Shown: positions 1-7,365 of the stretch, in pieces
Layout: each line of letters begins with the position of its first letter
How positions within the stretch are numbered: position 1 is the stretch's first letter
From: Bacteroidales bacterium
GTDB taxonomy: Bacteria > Bacteroidota > Bacteroidia > Bacteroidales > UBA7960
Direction: 5' to 3'
Length of the DNA: 16,720 nt
Assembly: GCA_003554665.1 (NCBI GenBank)
Contig: PWGY01000127.1
Coordinates: 1-16,720, forward strand
Notes under the pieces: model-generated
What the model saw: only the letters and a program-made list of their open reading frames with translations
Databases searched by the model: none
What the model was told of the DNA's origin: nothing
Made by a program: the position numbers and the translations under genes

Positions 1-1
1 C

Positions 2-136
2 ATAATCAACAAACGGGCCGGTGGTTCAGGTTTGATCTCCGGACGTAAAGCTTTCCAGCGCCCCATGAAAGATGGTGTCAAACTGCTGAATCTGATCCAG
101 GATGTGTACCTGAATAAAGATGTTACCGTTGCTTAA
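2..136 (+). CDS. fbaB: Class I fructose-bisphosphate aldolase, C-terminal fragment (5' end outside window)
   Basis: Open frame from the window edge to a TAA at 134-136, giving the last 44 residues of a protein. The tail contains RAGG, then [12 protein letters not shown], then [12 protein letters not shown] and ends TVA. This matches the C-terminus of the bacterial and archaeal class I (Schiff-base, DhnA/FbaB-type) fructose-bisphosphate aldolases, where the GLI-GRKAFQ segment belongs to the phosphate-binding end of the TIM barrel. The family cleaves fructose-1,6-bisphosphate to dihydroxyacetone phosphate and glyceraldehyde-3-phosphate in the cytoplasm. The catalytic lysine lies upstream and cannot be checked here. 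It converges on the saccharopine-dehydrogenase-family gene across a 198-bp spacer. A GGTTGGC-ATG-GTCAACC hairpin with one G-U pair at 139-155, followed by TTT, may help termination. The family call is firm; the fragment is too short to say more. Confidence 0.85.
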   Translation: MINKRAGGSGLISGRKAFQRPMKDGVKLLNLIQDVYLNKDVTVA

Positions 137-141
137 TTGGT

Positions 142-246
142 TGGCATGGTCAACCTTTGGGCGGGTCCGGTTACCCTGCGCGCTGACACGGCCATCCATT
201 ATGCTGGCATGGTCAACCCCCGGTTGTTCAGATTCCGGCATTTCTT
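142..246. repeat. Imperfect 21-bp-period tandem array in the spacer between convergent genes
   Basis: The 14-mer TGGCATGGTCAACC occurs at 142-155 and again at 205-218, exactly 63 bp (3 x 21) apart. Laying 142-225 out in 21-bp rows gives four ungapped rows that share GG at columns 7-8, A at column 11 and CC at columns 13-14 (pattern GGYYANCC). A fifth, weaker row runs to 246. A CAACC-CCC-GGTTG inverted repeat lies at 214-226. The spacer shows no gene: the minus-strand open frame across it simply reads the period as a seven-residue repeat. Function unknown. Confidence 0.6.
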
Positions 247-304
247 TTTCAATGCACCCCCTTTGCAGTAACTGATTCGCAATACCTGCATGGGGGTTGC
301 CGGG

Positions 305-334
305 AAAAATCCGCTGGCACAATTTAGTGCACGG
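305..334 (-). terminator. Candidate intrinsic terminator of the saccharopine-dehydrogenase-family gene
   Basis: Read on the minus strand directly after the TAG stop (337-335), CCG and GCAC (334-327) pair with GTGC and CGG (320-311) around a TAAATT loop, with an asymmetric internal bulge, followed by ATTTTT. Position and T-run fit a terminator. The bulged stem makes it only moderately convincing. Confidence 0.4.
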
Positions 335-1483
335 CTACGATCCTTCGGTAACAGCCTTTCGCTCAAATTTCACATTGCGGGCATCAAGGTAGTCCATCAC
401 AAAATCAAAGCATTCCTGATCCATGCCGATCAGCTCAAGCGGAAAGACCCCTTTGCCCGCAAAAGTACCGGTGAGGATCAGCCCCGCATTGGCTGTGGCT
501 GTGTAACCGGTGGTGCGCGCCATGGAGGAGATTTTCTTCTTATGGTCGTACTCATCGTAAAGGTCGTAAACGATTTTTTGTCTGACGCCACCGGCTTTGC
601 CCCTGACCTCGATGCGCATCACGGTGAACTCAGGTTCGTCGGGATTGAGCTGCCAGTCACGAATCAGCACCTTGGAGGTAAAGTCAATGGGCCTTATGGC
701 GGTGTTATTTACGGTAACAGAGGGGTCTTCGTCAAAGAAACCGGCAGTTTTCAGGGCCTGAATCAGCTGTATGTGCCCTGGATACCTGAGTGTCTTCTCC
801 CTCATGTTGGGGACATGATCCATGTTGCGCAACAGGGATCGCAGCCCGTCGGTATAAAAGGCCTCCAGGGTACCAACCTTGTCAAAGAAAACCAGCTCCG
901 GGTCACTCATGGCCGGCTTTGTCATCCACTTGCCTTTTTCAATGAACCTGGCAGGCCGTGTGTACTCTTCAACCACGTCAATGGGTGAAAAGGGCGCCTT
1001 GTAATAAAAAGGATAGACCTTTACCCGGGGAAGGCCTCCCACCATGTAATCAAAATCGGATATTTCCATGGTTTCGTTGAGGCGTCCGGCGAACAAATTG
1101 GGCAGACCCGGAGCCACCCCGGCATCGGTAATGGCCGTCACTCCCTTTTCTGCAGCCAGGACATTCAGATCCATAAAGTCTTCCGGCATAAAGGAGATAT
1201 CCACGATATTTTTCCCCGCTTCAATCACTGTTTTCAGCACATCAAAGCCCATAAATCCAGGAACAGCTGATACAACCAGGTCAAAATCCTTTACAAGGGA
1301 GCCCACGGCATCCTCTTCCATCAGGTTTACCGCCACGCCTTCTACCGGATAATTTTCCGATAGAAACTCAAGGGACTTTTTATCAATGTCTGCAGATGTA
1401 ACTGCATAATTTTCAGACAGGTCAATGGCAATTGCCTTGCCAATCATTCCTGCACCAAGCACTACAATCTTTTTCTTTGCCAT
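335..1483 (-). CDS. Saccharopine-dehydrogenase-family NAD(P)-dependent oxidoreductase, lysine 6-dehydrogenase-like
   Basis: 382 residues from the ATG at 1483. An in-frame start further out at 1516 would add 11 residues before the Rossmann strand, so the MAKKKIVVLGAGMIG start is preferred. The N-terminal Rossmann fold has GAGMIG (residues 10-15) after a hydrophobic strand and an acidic residue ending strand two (AD, 31-32), which suggests NAD rather than NADP. A DAGVAPGLPN segment lies near 120-129. The C-terminal half has GGLPRV, GTLEAFYTDG, KTLRYPGH, SSMARTTGYT and GVFPLE. From memory, this order of motifs resembles bacterial lysine 6-dehydrogenase (EC 1.4.1.18) and other members of the saccharopine dehydrogenase C-terminal family. 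The substrate is inferred: lysine oxidative deamination, saccharopine handling or a related amino-acid reaction are all possible. It is transcribed divergently from mrdA and has no lysine-pathway neighbour. Confidence 0.8.
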   Translation of the reverse strand: MAKKKIVVLGAGMIGKAIAIDLSENYAVTSADIDKKSLEFLSENYPVEGVAVNLMEEDAVGSLVKDFDLVVSAVPGFMGFDVLKTVIEAGKNIVDISFMPEDFMDLNVLAAEKGVTAITDAGVAPGLPNLFAGRLNETMEISDFDYMVGGLPRVKVYPFYYKAPFSPIDVVEEYTRPARFIEKGKWMTKPAMSDPELVFFDKVGTLEAFYTDGLRSLLRNMDHVPNMREKTLRYPGHIQLIQALKTAGFFDEDPSVTVNNTAIRPIDFTSKVLIRDWQLNPDEPEFTVMRIEVRGKAGGVRQKIVYDLYDEYDHKKKISSMARTTGYTATANAGLILTGTFAGKGVFPLELIGMDQECFDFVMDYLDARNVKFERKAVTEGS

Positions 1484-1566
1484 AATTTTTGAGTGAGTTG
1501 TTAATTCCGCCTGCACTAAGGTAAAAAATTGTTTGCAAAAGGCTATCCCATGTGGTGCCGAATCTT

Positions 1567-1574
1567 TATTTTTG
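1567..1574 (+). promoter_or_regulatory. Candidate Bacteroidetes -7 promoter element for mrdA-rodA
   Basis: TATTTTTG matches the Bacteroidetes -7 consensus TAnnTTTG and lies 45 bp before the mrdA ATG, in the 136-bp divergent spacer. The only nearby TTTG (1532-1535) is 31 bp upstream, too far for the usual 19-21 bp spacing, so the -33 element is missing or degenerate. No convincing element was found for the divergent minus-strand gene. Confidence 0.4.
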
Positions 1575-1619
1575 CAGTAAGGTATACAAACACCTCAGAG
1601 GCAATTCCCTCAAAGTTTT

Positions 1620-3467
1620 ATGCAGATTCAACACAATCCCGGACAGTTCAGCAACCGAAGGAAAATTGTTGCCGGAATCATTCTGGCAACCAGCCTTCTG
1701 CTGCTCGTGCAATTGTTTATGCTGCAAATTGCGGATCCTTCCTATAAAACTTCGGCCCTGAGCAACTACCTGCGTTATGTAACTGATTATCCGGCACGTG
1801 GTCTGATTTATGACAGAAACGGCGAACTGCTTGTTTACAATGAAGCCCATTACGACCTGATGGTGGTTCCCGGCCAGGTTTCTGAACTTGACACTTTGGA
1901 ATTCTGCGAGTTACTGGGCATTGATGTGGCAACCTTTGAAAGCCGGCTGCTGCAGGCCAGGCAACACTCCCGCTTCAGGCCATCGGTCTTCGAACGACAA
2001 ATATCCAAAACCACATTTGCCTCCTTTCAGGAAAAGCTGTTCCGTTACCCGGGGTTTTTCGTCCAGCCGCGTACCTTGCGTAAATACACCCATCCGATCG
2101 CTACCCATACATTTGGCTACGTTGGTGAAGCAGGCCCCAGCGTAATCAGCAACGATCCATATTACCGCCCTGGCGATTATATCGGAATAAGCGGAGTGGA
2201 AAGGGCGTATGAAGAACAACTGAGGGGAAAGAAAGGCGTGCAGATCCGCACGGTGGATGTCCACAACCGGGATGCGGGCCCTTACCAGGAAGGTCGGCAC
2301 GACACCCTTGCAGTGGCAGGCAAAGACCTTTTTACCACCCTGGATGCTGAACTGCAGGTTTACGGAGAACGCATCATGCAAAATAAAAGGGGTAGCATTG
2401 TCGCCATTGAACCTTCCACCGGGGAAATTTTGTCGCTGGTGTCCTCGCCGGCTTTCGACCCAGGCCTGCTTGTGGGCAGGCAACGGACAAGAAATTACCG
2501 CATGTTGCAAAATGACTCACTCAACCCCCTTTTCAACAGGGCCCTGATGGCACAATACCCGCCCGGCTCAGTGTTTAAGATCGTCAATACACTGATTGCC
2601 CTGCAGGAAGGAGTGATCACACCAACAACATCTTACGGTTGCGACGGGGTTTACCATACAACGGGCATAAGCATCCGTTGTCGCTCTCACCCGAGCCCTG
2701 TAAATGCCATCACCGGAATCCAACACAGCTGCAACACATTTTCCAGCATCATCTTTCAAAACACCATCAACCAGTCAGGCTTCGAGAATATTCAGCAGTC
2801 ATTGCAACAGTGGCGCGACTATGTGACCAGTTTCGGGCTGGGTGCCCCATTCGGGAGTGATCTGTCTCATGAATTGCCGGGGCTGGTGGTTACGCCCGCT
2901 TATTATGACAGACTTTACGGGTCAAATGGATGGCGCTCCCAAACCATCATTTCACTGGGGATCGGTCAGGGCGAGCTGGGTGTCACCCCCGTTCAGCTTG
3001 CCAACATGACCGCTGCGGTGGCCAACAGGGGCCATTATATCACCCCGCACGTGGTGAAGGCCATTGATACGCCAGACAATAAAAACACCAAGTTTGGACT
3101 GGTGAATAATATAGACATTGACAAGGAACATTTTGAGACCATGGCAGAGGCTATGAGGCGCGTTGTCGACGAAGGAACTGGCAGTTTTTCAGCCATCCCT
3201 GACATTGAAATGGCCGGCAAAACCGGAACCGTTCAGAACCCCCAGGGTGAAAATCACTCGGTGTTTGTGGCATTTGCCCCCGTGGATGATCCTCAAATTG
3301 CCATTTCGGTGGTGGTGGAAAATGCCGGGTATGGATCGGTATGGGCAGCCCCCATCGCCAGCCTGATGATTGAAAAATACCTCAACCGGGAAGTGAACCG
3401 GGAATGGTTTGAACAACGCATACTGGACGCCAGTTTCTTAACCCCATTTCCGGAAGATGCACAATAG
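1620..3467 (+). CDS. mrdA: Penicillin-binding protein 2, elongasome peptidoglycan DD-transpeptidase
   Basis: 615-residue class B penicillin-binding protein that crosslinks peptidoglycan during lateral growth, working with the SEDS polymerase RodA encoded next. One N-terminal membrane helix lies at about residues 16-37. It is followed by the dimerisation/pedestal region opening with YPARGLIYDRNGELLVYN. All three active-site motifs are present: SxxK as S317-V-F-K320 (catalytic serine in PGSVFK), SxN as S370-C-N372, and KTG at 534-536 in AGKTGTVQNP. Length is normal for the family. The ATG at 1620 begins a short basic cytoplasmic tail before the helix. It is followed 9 bp later by rodA, the usual pair. 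In many Bacteroidota mreB, mreC and mreD lie immediately upstream; here a divergent metabolic gene takes that place. The catalytic machinery looks intact and beta-lactam binding is expected. Confidence 0.95.
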   Translation: MQIQHNPGQFSNRRKIVAGIILATSLLLLVQLFMLQIADPSYKTSALSNYLRYVTDYPARGLIYDRNGELLVYNEAHYDLMVVPGQVSELDTLEFCELLGIDVATFESRLLQARQHSRFRPSVFERQISKTTFASFQEKLFRYPGFFVQPRTLRKYTHPIATHTFGYVGEAGPSVISNDPYYRPGDYIGISGVERAYEEQLRGKKGVQIRTVDVHNRDAGPYQEGRHDTLAVAGKDLFTTLDAELQVYGERIMQNKRGSIVAIEPSTGEILSLVSSPAFDPGLLVGRQRTRNYRMLQNDSLNPLFNRALMAQYPPGSVFKIVNTLIALQEGVITPTTSYGCDGVYHTTGISIRCRSHPSPVNAITGIQHSCNTFSSIIFQNTINQSGFENIQQSLQQWRDYVTSFGLGAPFGSDLSHELPGLVVTPAYYDRLYGSNGWRSQTIISLGIGQGELGVTPVQLANMTAAVANRGHYITPHVVKAIDTPDNKNTKFGLVNNIDIDKEHFETMAEAMRRVVDEGTGSFSAIPDIEMAGKTGTVQNPQGENHSVFVAFAPVDDPQIAISVVVENAGYGSVWAAPIASLMIEKYLNREVNREWFEQRILDASFLTPFPEDAQ

Positions 3468-3476
3468 CAACAACAG

Positions 3477-4739
3477 ATGAAACCGCAAGTCAACATATTC
3501 AGGAATATCGACAAAACAGTATTGTTTTTGTTCCTGGCAATGGTTACCATTGGCTGGTTAAATATTTTCGCTTCCGAATATTCAGAAGCGCATCGACATA
3601 TTTTTGACCTGGGTACCAGCTATGGAAAACAACTGATCTGGATCCTGGGTGCTTTGATCCTGGCTGCTGCAGTACTAACCATTGACATACGTTTTTTCAC
3701 GAGCTTTGCATGGGTGATTTATTTCAGCCTGCTAATGGTATTGATTGGTGTACTGTTCTTCGGGGTTGAAATCAACGCAACCCAGGCATGGTTCCGGGTA
3801 GGTGGTTTTGCTTTTCAGCCTTCCGAAATTGCCAAATACGGAACAATCCTGGCCCTGGCTTCCCTGATCAGTAAGGCGAGGGCAAAAAAACCGGGTTTCC
3901 GGGAAAGAATAAAGGCCTTTGGCGTTGTGCTGCTGCCGGCCTTTCTGGTATTGCTGCAGCGAGATGTAGGAACCACCCTGGTTTTTTCCTCCTTCATTCT
4001 GGTGTTTTTCCGGGAGGGCTACATTGGTGGTCTGATCCTTTTTTTCGCAGCAGTTGCAGTGGTGCTTTTTGTCCTTACCCTTATTTTCAATGAATTTATC
4101 ATTATTGGGGCTCTGGGGGTGATTACGCTCATTGCCGGTTTCTTTATGCGGAAAAAAAGCGGAGTAATTACACAGCTGATCGGCCTCTTTTTTTTGTTAT
4201 CGGTTTTTGTGTACTCCGTCGACTATACATTCGACAATGTTTTACAACCCCACCATAAAGCACGGATTGAAGTTTTGTTATACGGAGGTGCTGATCTTCA
4301 GGGTGCCGGCTATAACCTTCACCAGTCAAAAATTGCGATCGGGTCGGGAGGTTTTGCAGGAAAAGGATTTCTGCAGGGCACACAAACCCAGTTTAATTTT
4401 ATCCCCGAACAGTCAACAGACTTTATTTTCTGCACCATCGGAGAAGAATGGGGGTTTATCGGAAGCCTGGGGATTATTGGTCTGTATACAGGTCTGCTTT
4501 TGCGGCTCCTGTCCCTGGCTGAAAAGCAGCGATCAAGATTTAGCCGGGTTTTCGGCTACGCCACCATTTCCATCCTGTTCTTCCATTTTGCCATCAATAT
4601 CGGGATGACCATTGGCCTTGTGCCGGTGATCGGAATTCCGTTGCCGCTGATAAGCTACGGGGGGTCGTCTCTCTGGGGTGTTACCCTCATGATATTCACC
4701 TTCCTGAGGCTCGATGCCAAACGATTTGAAATGATCTAA
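3477..4739 (+). CDS. rodA: Rod-shape protein RodA, SEDS-family peptidoglycan glycosyltransferase
   Basis: 420-residue polytopic membrane protein with about ten hydrophobic segments, the SEDS partner of PBP2. It polymerises lipid II into glycan strands. SEDS signatures are seen: QPSEIAKYG near residue 120, the extracellular PEQSTDFIF loop whose Asp315 aligns with the essential aspartate of E. coli RodA, and the C-terminal GLVPVIGIPLPLISYGGSS segment. The protein is about 50 residues longer than E. coli RodA. The extra length sits mid-protein, where a strongly hydrophobic stretch (about 180-245) is interrupted by a short basic MRKKSG turn. The start ATG follows the mrdA stop by 9 bp, so translation is probably coupled. 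A FtsW identity is less likely because the gene pairs with mrdA rather than mur/fts genes. Confidence 0.93.
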   Translation: MKPQVNIFRNIDKTVLFLFLAMVTIGWLNIFASEYSEAHRHIFDLGTSYGKQLIWILGALILAAAVLTIDIRFFTSFAWVIYFSLLMVLIGVLFFGVEINATQAWFRVGGFAFQPSEIAKYGTILALASLISKARAKKPGFRERIKAFGVVLLPAFLVLLQRDVGTTLVFSSFILVFFREGYIGGLILFFAAVAVVLFVLTLIFNEFIIIGALGVITLIAGFFMRKKSGVITQLIGLFFLLSVFVYSVDYTFDNVLQPHHKARIEVLLYGGADLQGAGYNLHQSKIAIGSGGFAGKGFLQGTQTQFNFIPEQSTDFIFCTIGEEWGFIGSLGIIGLYTGLLLRLLSLAEKQRSRFSRVFGYATISILFFHFAINIGMTIGLVPVIGIPLPLISYGGSSLWGVTLMIFTFLRLDAKRFEMI

Positions 4740-4825
4740 TACCTCCGGAAAAATCATACCCCAGGCACAGGAAAAGCCATCGCAGTGAACAAATTTATTA
4801 CCTTCGAAAAAAATAAAGCCCAGCT

Positions 4826-5704
4826 ATGAAGATCGCTTTCTTTGGAAGGGCATTCGACCCCGCTTTTCTGGATAACTTCCGGCTCATGGTGAGTATCATG
4901 GAGGAAAGGGTATCGCAATTTCTCGTTTATGAAGGGCTGTACGACCACATCAAGGGATACGTGCAGTTCAACAAACCATTCAGGGTATTGCCGGCCGGTG
5001 AACCACCTGATAAAGACACATTTTGCATGATCAGCATCGGCGGTGATGGCACGCTGCTCGATACAATTACATTGCTGCAAAATTCAGGCATCCCGGTATT
5101 GGGCATCAATACCGGCCGGCTGGGGTTTCTCTCAGCCATTTCTACTGACGAGATCACCTACGCATCAAAAGCACTGATTTCGGGAGATTATGCCATTGAC
5201 AACCGGGCCATGCTTCAGTTGCAGTCGCCAACAGACCTTTTCGGTGATTTCAATTATGCCCTCAATGAACTGACCGTTCTTAAACGCGACAATTCAAGCA
5301 TGATCAAAATCCGGGCCTACGTAGACGACCAGTTTCTTAACACCTACTGGGCCGACGGCCTGATTATATCAACACCCACAGGGTCTACCGGGTATTCACT
5401 GAGTTGCGGCGGACCAATCATTTCCCCCGAGAGCAAAACCCTGATCATCACCCCCATTGCAACCCACAACCTGACAGTCCGCCCCATCGTGATTCCAGAC
5501 AATTGTACTGTGAAACTGCAGGTATCAGGACGCACACAGGATTACCTGCTGACCCTGGATTCCAGATCGCGACCCATGAACACCACGGAGGAGCTCCTGA
5601 TAAAACGGGCTCCTTTTTCCATCAACCTGATCGGCATCGGACAAAAGGATTTCTATAAAACCATCCGCAATAAACTGGCCTGGGGGCTGGACAAAAGAAA
5701 TTGA
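4826..5704 (+). CDS. nadK: NAD kinase (ATP-NAD kinase)
   Basis: 292 residues. Phosphorylates NAD to NADP in the cytoplasm. The hallmark GGDGT is at residues 72-76 inside ISIGGDGTLLD, followed by GINTGRLGFLS. The second domain has NELTVLKRD and the NAD-binding run ADGLIISTPTGSTGYS (about 176-191), then CGGPII. All diagnostic segments are in the expected order and the length is typical. The start ATG begins MKIAFFGRAF, the normal first strand. There are 86 bp between rodA and this gene, including a TACCTTCG at 4799-4806 that differs from the TAnnTTTG -7 consensus at one position but has no clear -33 partner, so a private promoter is possible but unproven. Its place ahead of porG and uppS is common in Bacteroidota. 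Confidence 0.95.
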   Translation: MKIAFFGRAFDPAFLDNFRLMVSIMEERVSQFLVYEGLYDHIKGYVQFNKPFRVLPAGEPPDKDTFCMISIGGDGTLLDTITLLQNSGIPVLGINTGRLGFLSAISTDEITYASKALISGDYAIDNRAMLQLQSPTDLFGDFNYALNELTVLKRDNSSMIKIRAYVDDQFLNTYWADGLIISTPTGSTGYSLSCGGPIISPESKTLIITPIATHNLTVRPIVIPDNCTVKLQVSGRTQDYLLTLDSRSRPMNTTEELLIKRAPFSINLIGIGQKDFYKTIRNKLAWGLDKRN

Positions 5705-5793
5705 ATGCAAAATATTATTCGGTCCGGATCGTTATTTCTTTCAAACCACATTGTACCCAAAATAAACGACTGCTGCGTAACCACTTTTTTACC

Positions 5794-6498
5794 ATGAAAC
5801 TCAAGAGCTTCCTTGTTTTTATAATACTGGGAATGACAGCACTTACCGCACGTGCCCAAATATATGAACTGGGGCTTTTCGGTGGTGGAGCCTATTATTT
5901 AGGAGACCTGAACCGCGGGCCACAGGGGCAATTTAACAATACAGAGCCGGCATTCGGCGGGTTTTTTCGCTACAACATGGACAACCATCTGTCGGCCAGG
6001 GTAAACCTGATGCATGGAAATGTCAGCGGGTCAGACCAGGACAGTCCCTTTTCCATTCTCGAAAACGATGAGGTTTTTCACTTTGAAACCACCATTACAG
6101 AACTATCTGTACAGGGAGAGGTCAACTTCCTCCCATATATTACAGGGGAAGAGGAATCGTTGTTTTCTCCGTATATTTTCGGTGGGATGGGATATTTATT
6201 TTTTGATGGAGATTATGGAATCGGTGATCAATCACATCTGGAAACTGCAGAGCGTCCTGATGTGGATAACAACATCAGTGTAACTTTTTTATTCGGAGCA
6301 GGCCTGAAATACTACCTCACACCAAATATTAGCGGTGGATTGGAGTGGGGTCTGAGAAAAACAGGAACGGATTACCTTGATCAGGTTAGCCTGAGGGGGA
6401 ACCCCAGAGGGGACGACTGGTACGGTTTTGCAGGCCTAAGTCTTTCAGTCAAAATAATTGACCGTTCCAGAGCAAGGTGTCCTCATCCGCCGTTTTAG
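5794..6498 (+). CDS. porG: PorG-like outer-membrane beta-barrel protein of the type IX secretion system (DUF6089 family)
   Basis: 234 residues from the ATG at 5794. An in-frame TTG at 5701 overlapping the nadK stop would put 31 extra residues before the signal peptide and is rejected. The signal peptide MKLKSFLVFIILGMTALTARA is cleaved before QIYELG. The mature protein opens with GLFGGGAYYLGDLNRG and continues with alternating beta-strand pattern (FFRYNM, RVNLMHGNVSG, YIFGGMGYLFF, LFGAGLKYY, GGLEWGLRKT) and ends near RCPHPPF, as expected for a small eight-stranded barrel. In Porphyromonas gingivalis PorG is needed for type IX secretion and its gene lies next to uppS and the BamA gene, the same order seen here. 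The position and the GxYYLGDLN opening carry the assignment; sequence alone would only support a DUF6089 barrel protein. Confidence 0.75.
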   Translation: MKLKSFLVFIILGMTALTARAQIYELGLFGGGAYYLGDLNRGPQGQFNNTEPAFGGFFRYNMDNHLSARVNLMHGNVSGSDQDSPFSILENDEVFHFETTITELSVQGEVNFLPYITGEEESLFSPYIFGGMGYLFFDGDYGIGDQSHLETAERPDVDNNISVTFLFGAGLKYYLTPNISGGLEWGLRKTGTDYLDQVSLRGNPRGDDWYGFAGLSLSVKIIDRSRARCPHPPF

Positions 6499-6501
6499 TA
6501 T

Positions 6502-6558
6502 AAATTTTCTTAAACTTTGGGGTTTTCCTTTTATTTGTCCGAACATTTTAAGAAATTT
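6502..6558. repeat. AT-rich inverted repeat between porG and uppS
   Basis: AAATTTTCTTAAA (6502-6514) is the reverse complement of TTTAAGAAATTT (6547-6558) apart from one bulged A, with 32 bp between the arms. It fills most of the 96-bp gap inside an otherwise tightly spaced operon. It could be an mRNA stem or a protein site. AT-rich arms of this kind can also arise by chance. Confidence 0.35.
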
Positions 6559-6594
6559 GTGCTCCTTTTCGGTGGTATAATTTATTGATTAATA

Positions 6595-7350
6595 ATGGAT
6601 CTAAAGCAGCGTATTAACACAGACAGACTTCCCTGCCATGTGGCGATTATCATGGACGGGAACGGGCGCTGGGCGCAGCAGCAGGGCAAGGAGCGTATTT
6701 TCGGACATGAGGGCGGTGTTGAGTCGGTTCGTGATACCGTAAAGGCTGCTGCTGAAGTTGGCATTAAGCACCTGACGCTATTCGCTTTCTCCACTGAAAA
6801 CTGGTGCCGCCCCCACAAGGAGGTAAATACCCTGATGGGCTTGCTGACCAAGGCCATTGACAGTGAAACACTGGAGCTTCACAAAAACAATGTGAAGTTG
6901 CAGGCCATTGGAGATATTGAGGCCCTGCCCTCTTCCTGCAATAAACAACTCAGGGATGCCATTGAACTGACATCCGGCAATACGGGCCTGACAGTCAACG
7001 TTGCACTCAGTTACAGTGCACGCTGGGAAATTACCAATGCAGCAAAAAAAATCGCCCGCAAAGTAGCGGAAAAAAGAATAGATCCTGAAGATATAGACCA
7101 GGAACTGGTTGACCAGGCCATGGAAACTGCCCAGATTCCTGACCCTGATTTACTTATACGCACAAGCGGGGAGCTGCGGATCAGCAACTTTCTGCTTTGG
7201 CAACTGGCCTACACCGAGCTGTATTTCACGCCGGTGTTGTGGCCCGATTTCAGAAAAAAACATTTTTACCAGGCCATTATCGACTACCAGCGCCGCGAAA
7301 GGCGTTTCGGAAAGGTGGAATGCCATGCCGATGATGTAAAACAAGTTTGA
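6595..7350 (+). CDS. uppS: Undecaprenyl diphosphate synthase (cis-prenyltransferase)
   Basis: 251 residues. Condenses farnesyl diphosphate with isopentenyl diphosphate to make the C55 lipid carrier used by peptidoglycan synthesis. The signature IIMDGNGRWA has catalytic Asp21, followed by GHEGGVESV, the FSTENW motif (near residue 65), and the C-terminal DLLIRTSGELRISNFLLWQ with the diphosphate-binding arginines and the downstream Glu of YTELYF. Length is normal. The chosen ATG at 6595 precedes the conserved core by about 14 residues. bamA starts 15 bp after the stop, so the two are probably co-transcribed. Its product serves the mrdA-rodA pair encoded upstream. Confidence 0.95.
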   Translation: MDLKQRINTDRLPCHVAIIMDGNGRWAQQQGKERIFGHEGGVESVRDTVKAAAEVGIKHLTLFAFSTENWCRPHKEVNTLMGLLTKAIDSETLELHKNNVKLQAIGDIEALPSSCNKQLRDAIELTSGNTGLTVNVALSYSARWEITNAAKKIARKVAEKRIDPEDIDQELVDQAMETAQIPDPDLLIRTSGELRISNFLLWQLAYTELYFTPVLWPDFRKKHFYQAIIDYQRRERRFGKVECHADDVKQV

Positions 7351-7365
7351 AATTTTTTCCAGACA

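Noticed and set aside
26..322. 98-residue minus-strand open frame across the first spacer, with VDHA repeated
   Set aside because: It overlaps the aldolase 3' end, has no ribosome-binding or promoter context, and its heptapeptide pattern is what any 21-bp DNA period gives in frame.
290..988. 232-residue plus-strand open frame
   Set aside because: Antisense shadow of the saccharopine-dehydrogenase-family gene, with no recognisable protein features.
1911..2510. 199-residue minus-strand open frame
   Set aside because: Antisense shadow of mrdA, whose catalytic motifs are all in the plus-strand frame.
5701..5793. N-terminal extension of porG from a TTG overlapping the nadK stop
   Set aside because: It would put 31 residues ahead of a clear signal peptide that starts at the ATG at 5794.
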